A stretch of 64,000 nt of DNA from Rhodococcus sp. IEGM 1409 (GCF_030056735.1 NZ_JASHKN010000008.1:248001-312000), one strand, 5' to 3'. Counted from the stretch's first letter, positions 53,426 to 61,691 are shown. The notes: generated by a model from the letters alone, not told the origin. Program-made: numbers and translations.

Positions 53426-54385
53426 ATGAGCACCAATCCCCTCAGGATCCTCGCCTCCATCGCCGACGTGTGCGACGACGCAAACGCCTCCGTCGCGTTT
53501 CACGTCCGAAGTCTCGACGGGAAATTCGAAATCGGTTCCGCCGCTGATGCGCGTTCGGTGACCGCCTCGACCTACAAAGTTCCAGTCATGCTCGAGGTCG
53601 CCGCCCAGGCATCCGAGGGTCGCCTACACCTGGCTGACCGAATCAAGGTCCCTGCAGACAGGCGCACCATCGGGCCGTCCGGGATTTCAGCGATGACAGA
53701 CGACGTCGAAGTATCCATCCGAGACCTGGCGCTACTCATGATGCAGGTCAGCGACAACACCGCCACCGACATCCTGCAAGAGATGGTCGGCACCGAGAGC
53801 ATCATGAGTCGACTCCGCGCGCTCGGACTGAACTCGACCGACATCACCACCGACTGCGAAGGCATCATTTCGCTTGCTCTCCAGGAACTCTCGACCGAGA
53901 AATACACAACCTTGCAGGACACCTCGACCGGTAACCCGTTCGGACTGCCCGAGGACGAGTTCGTCGCGGCAATCGCAGCGGGTGAGTCGTTGAACGCGCG
54001 CGGCGGCAATACCAGCACCCCGCGCGAGATGACCGAACTGCTCAGTCTCATCTGGACTGACAAGGCTGCAGACGCCGAAGCCTGTGCCGAAGTGCGGCGG
54101 GTGATGGGCCTGCAGTTCGCGCCTCACCGCCTCTCCTCCGCCTACGTCGACGGCCCGACGATCTCCGGCAAGACCGGCACCTTCCTGGCCGGCGTTCGCA
54201 ACGAGGTGGGCGTCGTCGACTTCGGCGACGGGGACGTCTACGTTGTGGCAATTTTCCTGAGAGACAAGAACAACAACATGCGTAACAGCAAGGTGGACGC
54301 GGCAATCGGAAAGATTGCCGCACTTGCGATCGACAGTCTTCGGAACGCAAATCGTGACGCCGCAGCGACGGCGGTAACAGCCTGA
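53426..54385 (+). CDS. Cytoplasmic class A beta-lactamase-fold serine hydrolase
   Basis: 319 residues. STYK (Ser48, Lys51), SDN (109-111) and KTG (249-251) are all intact, as in class A beta-lactamases and D,D-peptidases. There is no signal peptide, unusual for this fold, so it works in the cytosol on something imported. Inside an operon for peptide import with a D-aminopeptidase, a D-stereospecific amidase or peptidase, or a cytosolic beta-lactam hydrolase, is plausible. GGAAG precedes the ATG, and the stop overlaps the creatininase-family start. Confidence 0.85.
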   Translation: MSTNPLRILASIADVCDDANASVAFHVRSLDGKFEIGSAADARSVTASTYKVPVMLEVAAQASEGRLHLADRIKVPADRRTIGPSGISAMTDDVEVSIRDLALLMMQVSDNTATDILQEMVGTESIMSRLRALGLNSTDITTDCEGIISLALQELSTEKYTTLQDTSTGNPFGLPEDEFVAAIAAGESLNARGGNTSTPREMTELLSLIWTDKAADAEACAEVRRVMGLQFAPHRLSSAYVDGPTISGKTGTFLAGVRNEVGVVDFGDGDVYVVAIFLRDKNNNMRNSKVDAAIGKIAALAIDSLRNANRDAAATAVTA

Positions 54386-55176
54386 TGACCCCTACGCTCG
54401 TCGCACCCCCCTCGATGGCAGAGATGACGTGGACCCAGATGCAGGAGGCGATGAACGACGGGATCCGCAACGTCATCTTCGCGGTGGGAGCGACCGAACA
54501 ACACGGCCCGCACCTGCCCCTGTCCACCGACACCCTGATCGGCACTGCCACTTCGCGTGCCGTCGCCGCACGGATCGGGGCGACGATGGTGGCGCCCACC
54601 ATCGCGTTCGGGGTCTCCCCGCACCACATGTCCTTCCCCGGAACGGTCTCTCTACGCGAGGCCACATTTCTCGACGTGGTCGAAGACTACGTTCGCAGTC
54701 TCGCCGCTCATGGGTTCGACAATATTCTCGTCATCTCGAGCCACGGCGGTAACTTCGAACCCCTCGCGCATCTGATCGAGCGAGTCGGACCCTGGATCGG
54801 CGAGACACGGCTTCATGCACACACCGATCTTCTCCAGTTGCTCGCAGCTTTCGAAGCAGTGGCTGAGGAGGATTCGATCTCTCCCGAGGCATGCGGTTCT
54901 CATGCCGGCGATTTCGAAACATCGATAGTCCTCGCACTTCGACCCGACCTCGTCGACATGAACGCCGCCGAGCCCGGATTCCTCGGACGCTTCGACAAGG
55001 ACACTGCCACCGCGTTGTTCGACGGCGGGACAAAAGCATTGTCGGTGAACGGTATTCTGGGCGACCCCGTCGCCGCACTGGCGTCACGCGGCGAACGGTA
55101 CCTCGAATCACTGACCACCGTTGTCTCGGAATACTTTTGTACCGAGATCGCCAAGCACGAAGGACGCGAAAGATGA
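54385..55176 (+). CDS. Creatininase-family amidohydrolase
   Basis: 263 residues. The metal site is complete: Glu38 (TEQHG), His40, Asp49 (STD), His120 (SSHGGN) and Glu178 (GDFETS). Members cleave linear or cyclic amides (creatinine, formamidopyrimidines) or a peptide bond (mycofactocin MftE). No mycofactocin genes are near, so a cyclic or linear amide linked with the peptide pathway is likely. Cytosolic. The start overlaps the preceding stop by one base (TGATG) and the stop overlaps the next start (ATGA). Confidence 0.9.
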   Translation: MTPTLVAPPSMAEMTWTQMQEAMNDGIRNVIFAVGATEQHGPHLPLSTDTLIGTATSRAVAARIGATMVAPTIAFGVSPHHMSFPGTVSLREATFLDVVEDYVRSLAAHGFDNILVISSHGGNFEPLAHLIERVGPWIGETRLHAHTDLLQLLAAFEAVAEEDSISPEACGSHAGDFETSIVLALRPDLVDMNAAEPGFLGRFDKDTATALFDGGTKALSVNGILGDPVAALASRGERYLESLTTVVSEYFCTEIAKHEGRER

Positions 55177-56267
55177 CTGCCGACGTACAGCGGGTGGTTC
55201 AGGCTGAGCTCGACTCAATGGTCACCGCAGACACCCAACTCGGCATCCAGGTTGCGGTGTACCGGCATGGTCAGCTGATCGTCGATGCCTGGTCCGGGCA
55301 CACCGAACCCACTCGAAGTGCGTCCGTCCGAAGTGACACCTTGTTCCCGATCTTCTCGTGCAGCAAAGGTCTGATGTATACGACCGTGCATCTGTTGGCC
55401 GAACGCGGCGAACTCGACTACGACGCACGGATCAGCGACTATTGGCCGGAGTTCGGACAGAACGGCAAGGGAGAGGCGACCATTCGACAGGTCCTCGTAC
55501 ACACGTCCGGAATCCAAGACGTCACACACGACTTTCACCTCGACGACTGGGACGGCACCTGCGCTCGCCTGGCCGAGTCCGAGGCCATGTGGATTCCGGG
55601 TAGCGAGACCGCGTACCGCGGACTGTCTTCCGGATTCGTTCTCGGCGAGGTAGCAAGTCGCGTGTACGGAAAGCCCTTCGGCCAGATCGTCACCGAACTG
55701 ATCTGCAAGCCTTTGGGTATCACGGATCTGTTCTTCGGCGTTCCCGCTTCGGTGAAGGACCGCATCGCGGTTCTCGCGAACGACGAATCAGTTCTGACCG
55801 GTCCCGCGTCGAGCCCCGATACTCGGATCATGGCCGAACTCTTCAACACCCCGTCGATTCAGGCATCAACTGTACCTGCCGGAGGTGCCATCACCTCCGC
55901 CCGATCCTTGGCGAGACACTACGCGTCGTTGATCGGAGACGGTGTGGACGGAGTGCGTCTACTCCCGCTGGCGCGGACCACTCTGGCAACGACGCTGGAA
56001 ACCGATGCGTACGATCAAACGCACAAGGCGCCGGTCCGCAAGGGTTTGGGTTATCTGCTGGGTGACAAAGGAATTGCGATGGGCGGCCGATCGAATTCAT
56101 TCGGCCACAGTGGGTTCGGCGGTTCGTACGGGTTCGCCGATCCGGACTACGGTTTGAGTTTCGCGCTCACGAAGAATCGACTGGTTGCCACGACGCCTCC
56201 CGAGTTGCCGGCCTCGGTCGTCCTGGCGAATACGGTACGAGAAGCTTTGTCCATCCCGAACGGCTGA
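55173..56267 (+). CDS. Class C beta-lactamase-fold serine hydrolase (esterase/D-aminopeptidase type)
   Basis: 364 residues. SCSK (Ser62, Lys65), the Tyr of TAYRG (Tyr148, YxG in place of YxN) and HSG (312-314) form the catalytic set of family VIII esterases and D-stereospecific aminopeptidases. No signal peptide. In the operon context it may release N-terminal D-residues or hydrolyse D-amino acid amides/esters. It is coupled to the creatininase gene by ATGA; the D-aminopeptidase gene starts 52 bp later. Confidence 0.88.
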   Translation: MTADVQRVVQAELDSMVTADTQLGIQVAVYRHGQLIVDAWSGHTEPTRSASVRSDTLFPIFSCSKGLMYTTVHLLAERGELDYDARISDYWPEFGQNGKGEATIRQVLVHTSGIQDVTHDFHLDDWDGTCARLAESEAMWIPGSETAYRGLSSGFVLGEVASRVYGKPFGQIVTELICKPLGITDLFFGVPASVKDRIAVLANDESVLTGPASSPDTRIMAELFNTPSIQASTVPAGGAITSARSLARHYASLIGDGVDGVRLLPLARTTLATTLETDAYDQTHKAPVRKGLGYLLGDKGIAMGGRSNSFGHSGFGGSYGFADPDYGLSFALTKNRLVATTPPELPASVVLANTVREALSIPNG

Positions 56268-56319
56268 CCACTCTGGACCGAGTCGTCACGAAGGCAATCG
56301 ACAAACGGAGAGTCTCACT

Positions 56320-57165
56320 ATGCACGTTTACATTTCGGTGGACATGGAAGGCATCGCAGGAATCGCGACGCTCGACCAGATAGTTCGCGGAGGCCACGGA
56401 TACCAACGTGCGCAAGCACTGATGACAGCCGAGGCCAATGCGGCAATCGCCGGAGCGTTCGACGCAGGCGCACAATCGGTGCTCGTCAACGACAGTCATG
56501 GAACGATGGACAACCTACTGCACGCCGAACTGGATCCGCGGGCGCGGGTTCTGTTCGGATCACCGAAACTGCAGTGCATGGCAGAGGGTCTCACCGCAGA
56601 ACACGACGTGGCCCTATTCGTTGGCTACCACGCTCCTGCAGGTGGTCCGGGTGTGCTGGCACATACGTTCTCGGCTCTGTTCACTGATGTCCGTCTCGAC
56701 GGCAGGACCGTGTCGGAAAGCGATGTGAACTCGCTCTACGCGGCTACCCACGGCGTGCCGGTCGGCTTGGTCACTGGAGACGACGTGATCTGCGGGTTGG
56801 TCAGCGCTACGTATCCTTCGACCGAAACCGTTGTGGTGAAGCAGGCGCACGGGTGGTCTGCTACCAACTCGCTTCCGCCGAGTCTGGCGTGCGCAGCCAT
56901 TCGCGATGCATCCAGACGAGTTGTGCAACAGTGTGACTCGTTGAAGCCGACGGAGTTGCGCGACGAGTGGGTACTCGAAATCGTTCACCCGACAACAACT
57001 GCTGCGGAGATGGCGGAGGGCGTCCCCGGTTCTCGGCGAACGTCAGATCGAACCATCGAGCATCGCTTGAACACCGTCGACGACATCATCGGACTGATCA
57101 CCGTCAACTATCAATTGGCATCTGCCGGTCTCCGCGGACAGATGACGATCGCCAACCGTCAGTAG
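56320..57165 (+). CDS. dppA: D-aminopeptidase DppA (M55 family metallopeptidase)
   Basis: 281 residues, close to B. subtilis DppA. Zinc ligands Asp8 and Glu10 (VDMEG), His60 (NDSHG), His104 (GYHA) and Glu133, and the catalytic His115, all fall at the same numbers as in B. subtilis DppA. The enzyme forms a self-compartmentalising decamer that cuts D-Ala-D-Ala and other peptides from a D-residue N-terminus in the cytosol. GGAG precedes ATG 56320. It anchors the interpretation of this operon as D-peptide catabolism. Confidence 0.93.
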   Translation: MHVYISVDMEGIAGIATLDQIVRGGHGYQRAQALMTAEANAAIAGAFDAGAQSVLVNDSHGTMDNLLHAELDPRARVLFGSPKLQCMAEGLTAEHDVALFVGYHAPAGGPGVLAHTFSALFTDVRLDGRTVSESDVNSLYAATHGVPVGLVTGDDVICGLVSATYPSTETVVVKQAHGWSATNSLPPSLACAAIRDASRRVVQQCDSLKPTELRDEWVLEIVHPTTTAAEMAEGVPGSRRTSDRTIEHRLNTVDDIIGLITVNYQLASAGLRGQMTIANRQ

Positions 57166-57178
57166 AGGGCAAATTTCC

Positions 57179-58447
57179 ATGAGAGTGACCGTTATCGGTG
57201 CAGGTTCGATCGGGTTGTGTTCGGCGCTGGCTTTAGCTGCCGAAGGAGCCGAGGTCTGTGTCGTCGACGCGCGGACTGCAGGAGCCGGCGCATCGCGACA
57301 CAATGCCGGGTGGGTCGTCCCGAGCATGTCAGCGCCCGTTCCCGCGCCCGGAGTGCTGACCCAATCGCTGAAGTGGATTCTGCGTCCTGACAGCCCGCTG
57401 TACATCCGCCCCAGCTGTGACCCTCGCTTTGTCTCCTTCATGATTGCGATGCTTCGCAACTGCACTACAACGAAATTCGAATCCGGTCTTCGAAATCTGA
57501 TGGCACTCAATCATCGGACTTTCGAGCTTTTCGACGAACTCGAGCGCACCGGGCTGCAGTTCGAAAACCACCGATCCGGATTGGTGCAGCTGTTTCGTAC
57601 ACAGAAGTCGCTCGATTCTCACGCCGAAGAAATGACGCTGGTGCGAGCACTCGGCGGTGACGAATTCGAAGTACTGACCAGTGCCCGAACGGCTCAGATG
57701 ATGCCGGGACTCTCGAACTCGGTCCTCGGTGGGATCGTCTGTCCCAACGAAAGATTCCTCGATCCTGCAGCTTTCATCGAAAGCTTGATCACGCAATGCA
57801 AGATCCTTGGAGTCGAGATCGTGGAAGGCACCGAACTCACGCTGTCGTCAGACTCCACAGGTAACGTGACGGCGTCTGGAGCAGACAGGCCGATGACGTC
57901 GGATCATTTTGTGGTCGCGGCGGGCGCCTGGAGCGCAGACGTGGTGCGAGCCCTCGGGTACACACTCCCCGTCCAATCGGGCAAAGGCTACGGTTTTGAT
58001 GTTCCACCGATGTTCCCCGCTGGAGTTCGGGCGTCGTATCTATCGGAAGCCAAAGTTGCCGTCACGCCGTTGTCCGGCGCGACCCGACTTGCCGGCACCA
58101 TGGGATTCGGTGGCCGAAGTGAACATATCGACAAGCGAAGGGCCGGAGGAATACTGACCTCGGCGGCCGACTATTTCGACAACTGGGAACGCCCGCAGAA
58201 CGTAGTCCCCTGGTCGGGGCTACGTCCGATGACACCGGACGGAATGCCCATCATCGGTCGCCTACCTCACCATCCGAATGTCACCGTCGCGACCGGCCAC
58301 GCGATGCTGGGCATAACCCTCGGCCCCGTCACCGGAGAGTTGGTCGCTCGCAGCGTGTTCGGCCGAAGCCTCCCTGCCTATGCCAGTGCGTTCGGGCTGG
58401 ACCGCTTCAGTCGGACTTTTCGGAACGTCCGGCCCATAATCCGCTGA
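57179..58447 (+). CDS. D-amino acid dehydrogenase-like FAD oxidoreductase (DadA family)
   Basis: 422 residues. FAD motif VIGAGSIGLCSALALA (5-20), the DadA-type WSGLRPMTPDGMPIIGR and ATGHAMLGITLGPVTGELVA near the C-terminus. It would oxidise free D-amino acids released by DppA to 2-oxo acids and ammonia, passing electrons to the respiratory chain or oxygen. Its start is 13 bp after dppA with AGGGCAAA upstream. Its 3' end overlaps the convergent gntR gene by 41 bp. Confidence 0.9.
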   Translation: MRVTVIGAGSIGLCSALALAAEGAEVCVVDARTAGAGASRHNAGWVVPSMSAPVPAPGVLTQSLKWILRPDSPLYIRPSCDPRFVSFMIAMLRNCTTTKFESGLRNLMALNHRTFELFDELERTGLQFENHRSGLVQLFRTQKSLDSHAEEMTLVRALGGDEFEVLTSARTAQMMPGLSNSVLGGIVCPNERFLDPAAFIESLITQCKILGVEIVEGTELTLSSDSTGNVTASGADRPMTSDHFVVAAGAWSADVVRALGYTLPVQSGKGYGFDVPPMFPAGVRASYLSEAKVAVTPLSGATRLAGTMGFGGRSEHIDKRRAGGILTSAADYFDNWERPQNVVPWSGLRPMTPDGMPIIGRLPHHPNVTVATGHAMLGITLGPVTGELVARSVFGRSLPAYASAFGLDRFSRTFRNVRPIIR

Positions 58448-59132
58448 CGTGGTGGAGGTGTGCAGTCATGACAGCTTCGGCCGCAACCGGGTCTCGTGAC
58501 TCCAACGCCTTCAAGAGTTGATCGTGCTCTCGAGCGGACCCGACCAGGTCCTTGCTGCCCGCAATGCCTTTGAGCCCGGACAGGCGGGTCTGATCGCGCA
58601 ACTGCTCCACCACCTTGACCAGCCGTGCGTTACCCAGCGCAGCCAACAGTTCCAGGTGAAAGTCCTTGTCGAGGGTCAGGAAGGAGACCAGATCACCTTC
58701 GGCTGCGGCATTCTCGACGCGCTTGCTCAGAGTCCAGAGATCGGTGAGATCCAACGGGGGTTCGAGCACTGCAACCTTCGCCATTGCAGGTGGTTCGAGC
58801 ATCAGCCGGACTTCGACGATCTCTTCGAGCTCGTCATCCGTCAGTTCGACGATGCGAAAGCCGCGGTTCCTCACCATCTCGATGAGGCCTTGGCTCTTCA
58901 GATCGAGTAGAGCCTCGCGTACCGGAGTGGGCGAGACCTCGAGCTGCGCAGCGATGTCTCCAATCGCGTAGAGCCGACCGGACTCCAGTTCACCGCTCGA
59001 GATCCGTGCCCGAAGCAGCCTGGTGGCATCGCTGCGCAAGCTGGTCCGTGCCAGCGGCTGGAACACGGCACTCTGCTTTTCGTCGCGGGTACTACGCTCT
59101 GCGCTTGAACCGGTCGGCTGCTTCGTCCCCAT
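58407..59132 (-). CDS. GntR-family regulator (FadR/FCD subfamily) of the D-peptide operon
   Basis: 241 residues. Winged helix at about 28-95 (LRARISSGELESGRLYAIGD, VSPTPVREALLDLKSQGLIE) and the helical FCD effector domain at about 105-230 with metal/carboxylate-binding Asp and His residues (DKDFHLELL, AREHDQLLKAL). Its leader contains TGTAATACCT, the inverse of the importer promoter element AGGTATTACA. So autoregulation and control of the divergent operon is likely, with an amino acid or oxoacid as effector. Confidence 0.9.
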   Translation of the reverse strand: MGTKQPTGSSAERSTRDEKQSAVFQPLARTSLRSDATRLLRARISSGELESGRLYAIGDIAAQLEVSPTPVREALLDLKSQGLIEMVRNRGFRIVELTDDELEEIVEVRLMLEPPAMAKVAVLEPPLDLTDLWTLSKRVENAAAEGDLVSFLTLDKDFHLELLAALGNARLVKVVEQLRDQTRLSGLKGIAGSKDLVGSAREHDQLLKALESRDPVAAEAVMTAHLHHVSGLWAGRSEKSD

Positions 59133-59164
59133 ACCTGCACCCTAATACCGATCGATGTCCAATA

Positions 59165-59176
59165 TGTAATACCTAA
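59165..59176 (-). promoter_or_regulatory. GntR operator-like site upstream of gntR
   Basis: TGTAATACCTAA is the reverse complement of TTAGGTATTACA; ten bases (AGGTATTACA) are identical to the importer promoter site at 47800-47809, over 11 kb away. It is 32 bp before the gntR start. Confidence 0.68.
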
Positions 59177-59326
59177 CATTTTATGTGACAAAGATCGTTC
59201 CGGCTCGCGGTTACGCAACCTCCGATCACGGCCGGACGACAGAAGTTGGAGTGTCGGCGCCGGTGATGGCCGACATGACGAGCGCAGTCTGCGGCTGGAT
59301 GGCAGATGAGGGCCGGATACAGAAAA

Positions 59327-59362
59327 CCGCTGCACATCCGGGGATACCGGGATGCGCAGCGG
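59327..59362 (-). terminator. Intrinsic terminator of the 33-residue peptide gene
   Basis: On the minus strand CCGCTGCGCATCC (59362-59350) pairs with GGATGTGCAGCGG (59339-59327), one mismatch, followed by TTTTCT. It begins 13 bp after the stop of the small gene. Confidence 0.85.
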
Positions 59363-59374
59363 CTTCAGTAAGTC

Positions 59375-59476
59375 TTAGCCCGTGGGAGGTTCAGTCTCAT
59401 CCGACGAGAATCCGTCGAAGAATGCGATGACCTTCTGGAGAAGTGCCGCGATGTCGAAATCTTCCAAGCTACCCAT
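59375..59476 (-). CDS. 33-residue acidic amphipathic peptide
   Basis: ATG 59476 with AAAGGA 9 nt upstream opens MGSLEDFDIAALLQKVIAFF followed by DGFSSDETEPPTG and a stop, and a strong terminator follows directly. The central DIAALLQKVIAFFDGF would form an amphipathic helix. No family recognised. The compact unit of ribosome site, short frame and terminator supports a real, perhaps abundant, small protein; membrane association or a toxin/signal role are possible but unproven. Confidence 0.62.
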   Translation of the reverse strand: MGSLEDFDIAALLQKVIAFFDGFSSDETEPPTG

Positions 59477-60060
59477 TGCGTTCGTCCTTTCGTTTAACAC
59501 TGAGGATGAAACGTGCATCTTGCAATTCCCAATGTAAAGCATGAAAAGCATTATTTCTCTCCCACGCAACACTTCGGTTGCAGATACCCAACTCAGCAAG
59601 ATACGAGCAAATTACCCCAAATAACGGTCCCACCCGCAGCATTTCTATTATCCACGACCTACGAATTGTTCCCAATTCGCAGGTGGGTAAATCTTGAGAA
59701 AAATTTCCGGCGCGTCGATTCCGATAGATATTCCCGGCGAAAAGCCGCAATCGGAGACCACAAGGTAGACGAAGTTTCGACGCAGTAGGCACGCATTTTT
59801 TACAGCCTCAGAGTAACGCCGGTCCACCTGCATATTGGACATTCGACCGCGATAACGAATCGATTGCACCAGCATCTTCGGCGCCTCTCCCCAGCTTCAG
59901 CATTCACATGTAACCACTAACGATTTCCGCTGATCGAACGCAATACCAGTTCAAAAATTCGAGAGCTTCAATTGATACTGCGCACGCAATAACTGGTCAC
60001 ATATCGGCCGTCCGCCGCGCCGCTCGAACTTCGTCAAAACTTCAAACAATACTAATGTTG
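59477..60060. other. AT-rich intergenic region of about 580 bp
   Basis: No protein gene recognised on either strand. The sequence is clearly richer in A and T than its surroundings (for example around 59510-59720). It must hold the promoter of the 33-residue peptide gene on the minus strand and, at its right end, a TACTAAT -10-like element (60049-60055) for the leader RNA of the ligase gene. Confidence 0.5.
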
Positions 60061-60099
60061 GACGAGGTAACGGAGACTGCACCACGGCAATCCCTCGGG

Positions 60100-60230
60100 A
60101 CACGATCCGCGCCTCGACCACGGGTGGGCGAGCAACCTCACCCGAGGGTGAAATAGGGGGTGAGACATGCCTGGGGGTCTCGTTTTACCGAGTCCCGCAC
60201 AGTACGTTTTCCCAGGCACGCCAGTCCCCA
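60100..60230 (+). promoter_or_regulatory. Candidate c-di-AMP (ydaO/yuaA-type) riboswitch
   Basis: GGGTGGGCGAGCAACC (60122-60137), GAGGGTGAA (60144-60152) and CCGAGTCCCGCACAGTACG (60188-60206) follow the order of the actinobacterial ydaO leaders, which carry GGTGGGGGAACC, GGGGTGAA and CCGAACCCGACAGCTAA. The third block deviates, and I could not fold P1 with certainty, so ends are approximate. A strong terminator 62 nt further on could be the expression platform. Confidence 0.45.
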
Positions 60231-60291
60231 GATTCACACGGTGTGCAAGGGCTCGTTGACGCTTCCGAGATGTTGGCAAGACCGACCACAG

Positions 60292-60318
60292 GCCCCGTTC
60301 TCCCGACGAGAACGGGGC
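60292..60318 (+). terminator. Terminator/attenuator ahead of the GCS2-type ligase gene
   Basis: GCCCCGTTCTC (60292-60302) pairs perfectly with GAGAACGGGGC (60308-60318), 5-nt loop, then TTCTCGTGTCTGTTT. It sits 45 nt before the ATG of the same-strand gene, where only a conditional terminator makes sense. Confidence 0.75.
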
Positions 60319-60363
60319 TTCTCGTGTCTGTTTCCGCCTTCGACCGACTGGGTAGACGCGAGC

Positions 60364-61542
60364 ATGAGCGCCACCCGCTCGACCGGATCCACCGCTGGCC
60401 GCTACGAATCGAACCCCCCGTCTGTCGGCGTCGAGGAAGAATTCATCCTCGTCGACCCGACATCGTGGTTGCCGTCCACCGACAATTCCGCGGTTGCGGA
60501 AACCGCATCGACACTTGGTTTGGACCTTCAGCTCGAACTGTCCCGCTGCCAAGTCGAGACCAACTCTCCCGTGTGCCAGGGCATCGACGAACTCCGAACC
60601 CACTTGATCGACATGCGTCGGCTCGCGGGGAAAGCGGCCGAGTTGAACGGCTGCAGGCTGTTGGCGGTCGGCGCACCGCTTTCGGGGCCTTCGCGTTTCG
60701 AGATAAGCGACTCGCCTCGCTACCGGCAGATGGGACAACACTTCGGCGCCCTCGCTGCCGAACAGAGCATCTGCGGTTGCCACATCCATGTAGGCGTCGC
60801 TGATCAAGCAGAGGCAGTGCGGGTGTGCAATCACGTGCGCATCTGGTTGCCGGCCTTGCTTGCCCTGAGCGCCAATTCCCGTATCCACCAAGGAGTCGAC
60901 ACAGACTTCTCGAGTTGGCGGGCGGTTCAATGGTCCAGGTGGCCCGTCGCCGGACCGCCGCCGTACTTCGAGACCGCCGAGGACTTCGACACCACGGTCG
61001 CGATGATGGTGGACTGCGGAGTGATGCTCGACAAGCGGATGGCCTACTGGGATATCCGACCGTCCTGCCACCTACCGACCGTCGAGATCCGGGTCTGCGA
61101 CGTTCAACCGACGGTCGACGACGCCGTGCTGCTTGCCACCCTTGTGCGCGCCCTGGTCGCCACTGCGCTGCGCGCTGTGGACAACGGCGTCCCAGCACCA
61201 CGCGCTTCTCTCGAGAGTCTTCGCATCGCGACATGGGTGTCTGCAAAGGAGGGCATCCTGGGAACACTGATCGATCCGGTTACCGCACGCAGAATTTCGG
61301 CCACGGAGCTGTTTCACCGACTCCTGATTCATCTCCGCGACTCACTCGACGAGACAGGTGAGTACGCGAGTGTGGAGGCGGCGCTGCGCCACAAGTTGGT
61401 CACCGGTAGCGGCAGCGACTGGCAACATCGAACGCTTCGCCAGGTCTGCCTTCGGGAACTGATCGCGCGTGCCGTTCAACGCACCCTCCCGACCGAGCCG
61501 GCGGGCATGGATACGCTTTGCGGGCCGACTCCGGATCAGTAG
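60364..61542 (+). CDS. Carboxylate-amine ligase, GCS2/YbdK family (glutamate-cysteine ligase-like)
   Basis: 392 residues. SVGVEEEFILVDP near the N-terminus is the GCS2 signature with the metal-binding acidic cluster; CGCHIHVGV and MAYWDIRPSCHLPTVEIRVCD are further family motifs. YbdK-like enzymes join the carboxylate of glutamate or similar to an amine with weak gamma-glutamylcysteine ligase activity; the physiological product is not settled. ATG 60364 is used although the ribosome site is weak. The mRNA leader contains a riboswitch candidate and a terminator. The stop overlaps the convergent DUF6131 gene by 7 bp. Confidence 0.87.
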   Translation: MSATRSTGSTAGRYESNPPSVGVEEEFILVDPTSWLPSTDNSAVAETASTLGLDLQLELSRCQVETNSPVCQGIDELRTHLIDMRRLAGKAAELNGCRLLAVGAPLSGPSRFEISDSPRYRQMGQHFGALAAEQSICGCHIHVGVADQAEAVRVCNHVRIWLPALLALSANSRIHQGVDTDFSSWRAVQWSRWPVAGPPPYFETAEDFDTTVAMMVDCGVMLDKRMAYWDIRPSCHLPTVEIRVCDVQPTVDDAVLLATLVRALVATALRAVDNGVPAPRASLESLRIATWVSAKEGILGTLIDPVTARRISATELFHRLLIHLRDSLDETGEYASVEAALRHKLVTGSGSDWQHRTLRQVCLRELIARAVQRTLPTEPAGMDTLCGPTPDQ

Positions 61543-61691
61543 TAATGCCGCCGACCACCGACGGCATGCCCGGCCGCGCCCAGCGCGTACAGGATGATTC
61601 CGATCACCAGCAAGACGACACCAATCGTCCACAGGATCGGAATGTTCACCACGAAACCGATTATCAGCAGGATTACGCCGAGGATGATCAT
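61536..61691 (-). CDS. DUF6131-type small hydrophobic membrane peptide (second copy)
   Basis: 51 residues, MIILGVILLIIGFVVNIPIL then a second helix and the AGHAVGGRRHYY end. AGGAG lies 7 nt before ATG 61691. Same length and ends as the peptide at 20261-20416, so the two are paralogues. Two membrane helices expected; function unknown. Its 3' end overlaps the ligase gene on the other strand by 7 bp, and no terminator was seen. Confidence 0.85.
   Translation of the reverse strand: MIILGVILLIIGFVVNIPILWTIGVVLLVIGIILYALGAAGHAVGGRRHYY

Noticed and set aside
54385..55176. Creatininase-family protein as mycofactocin MftE
   Set aside because: No mftA-mftD or mftF genes lie near; the neighbours are peptide transport and D-amino acid enzymes.
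45286..56267. Interpretation of the three beta-lactamase-fold genes as an antibiotic resistance island
   Set aside because: Two products lack signal peptides and lie within a peptide catabolic operon; the third has KGG in place of KTG. No mobile-element signs are present.
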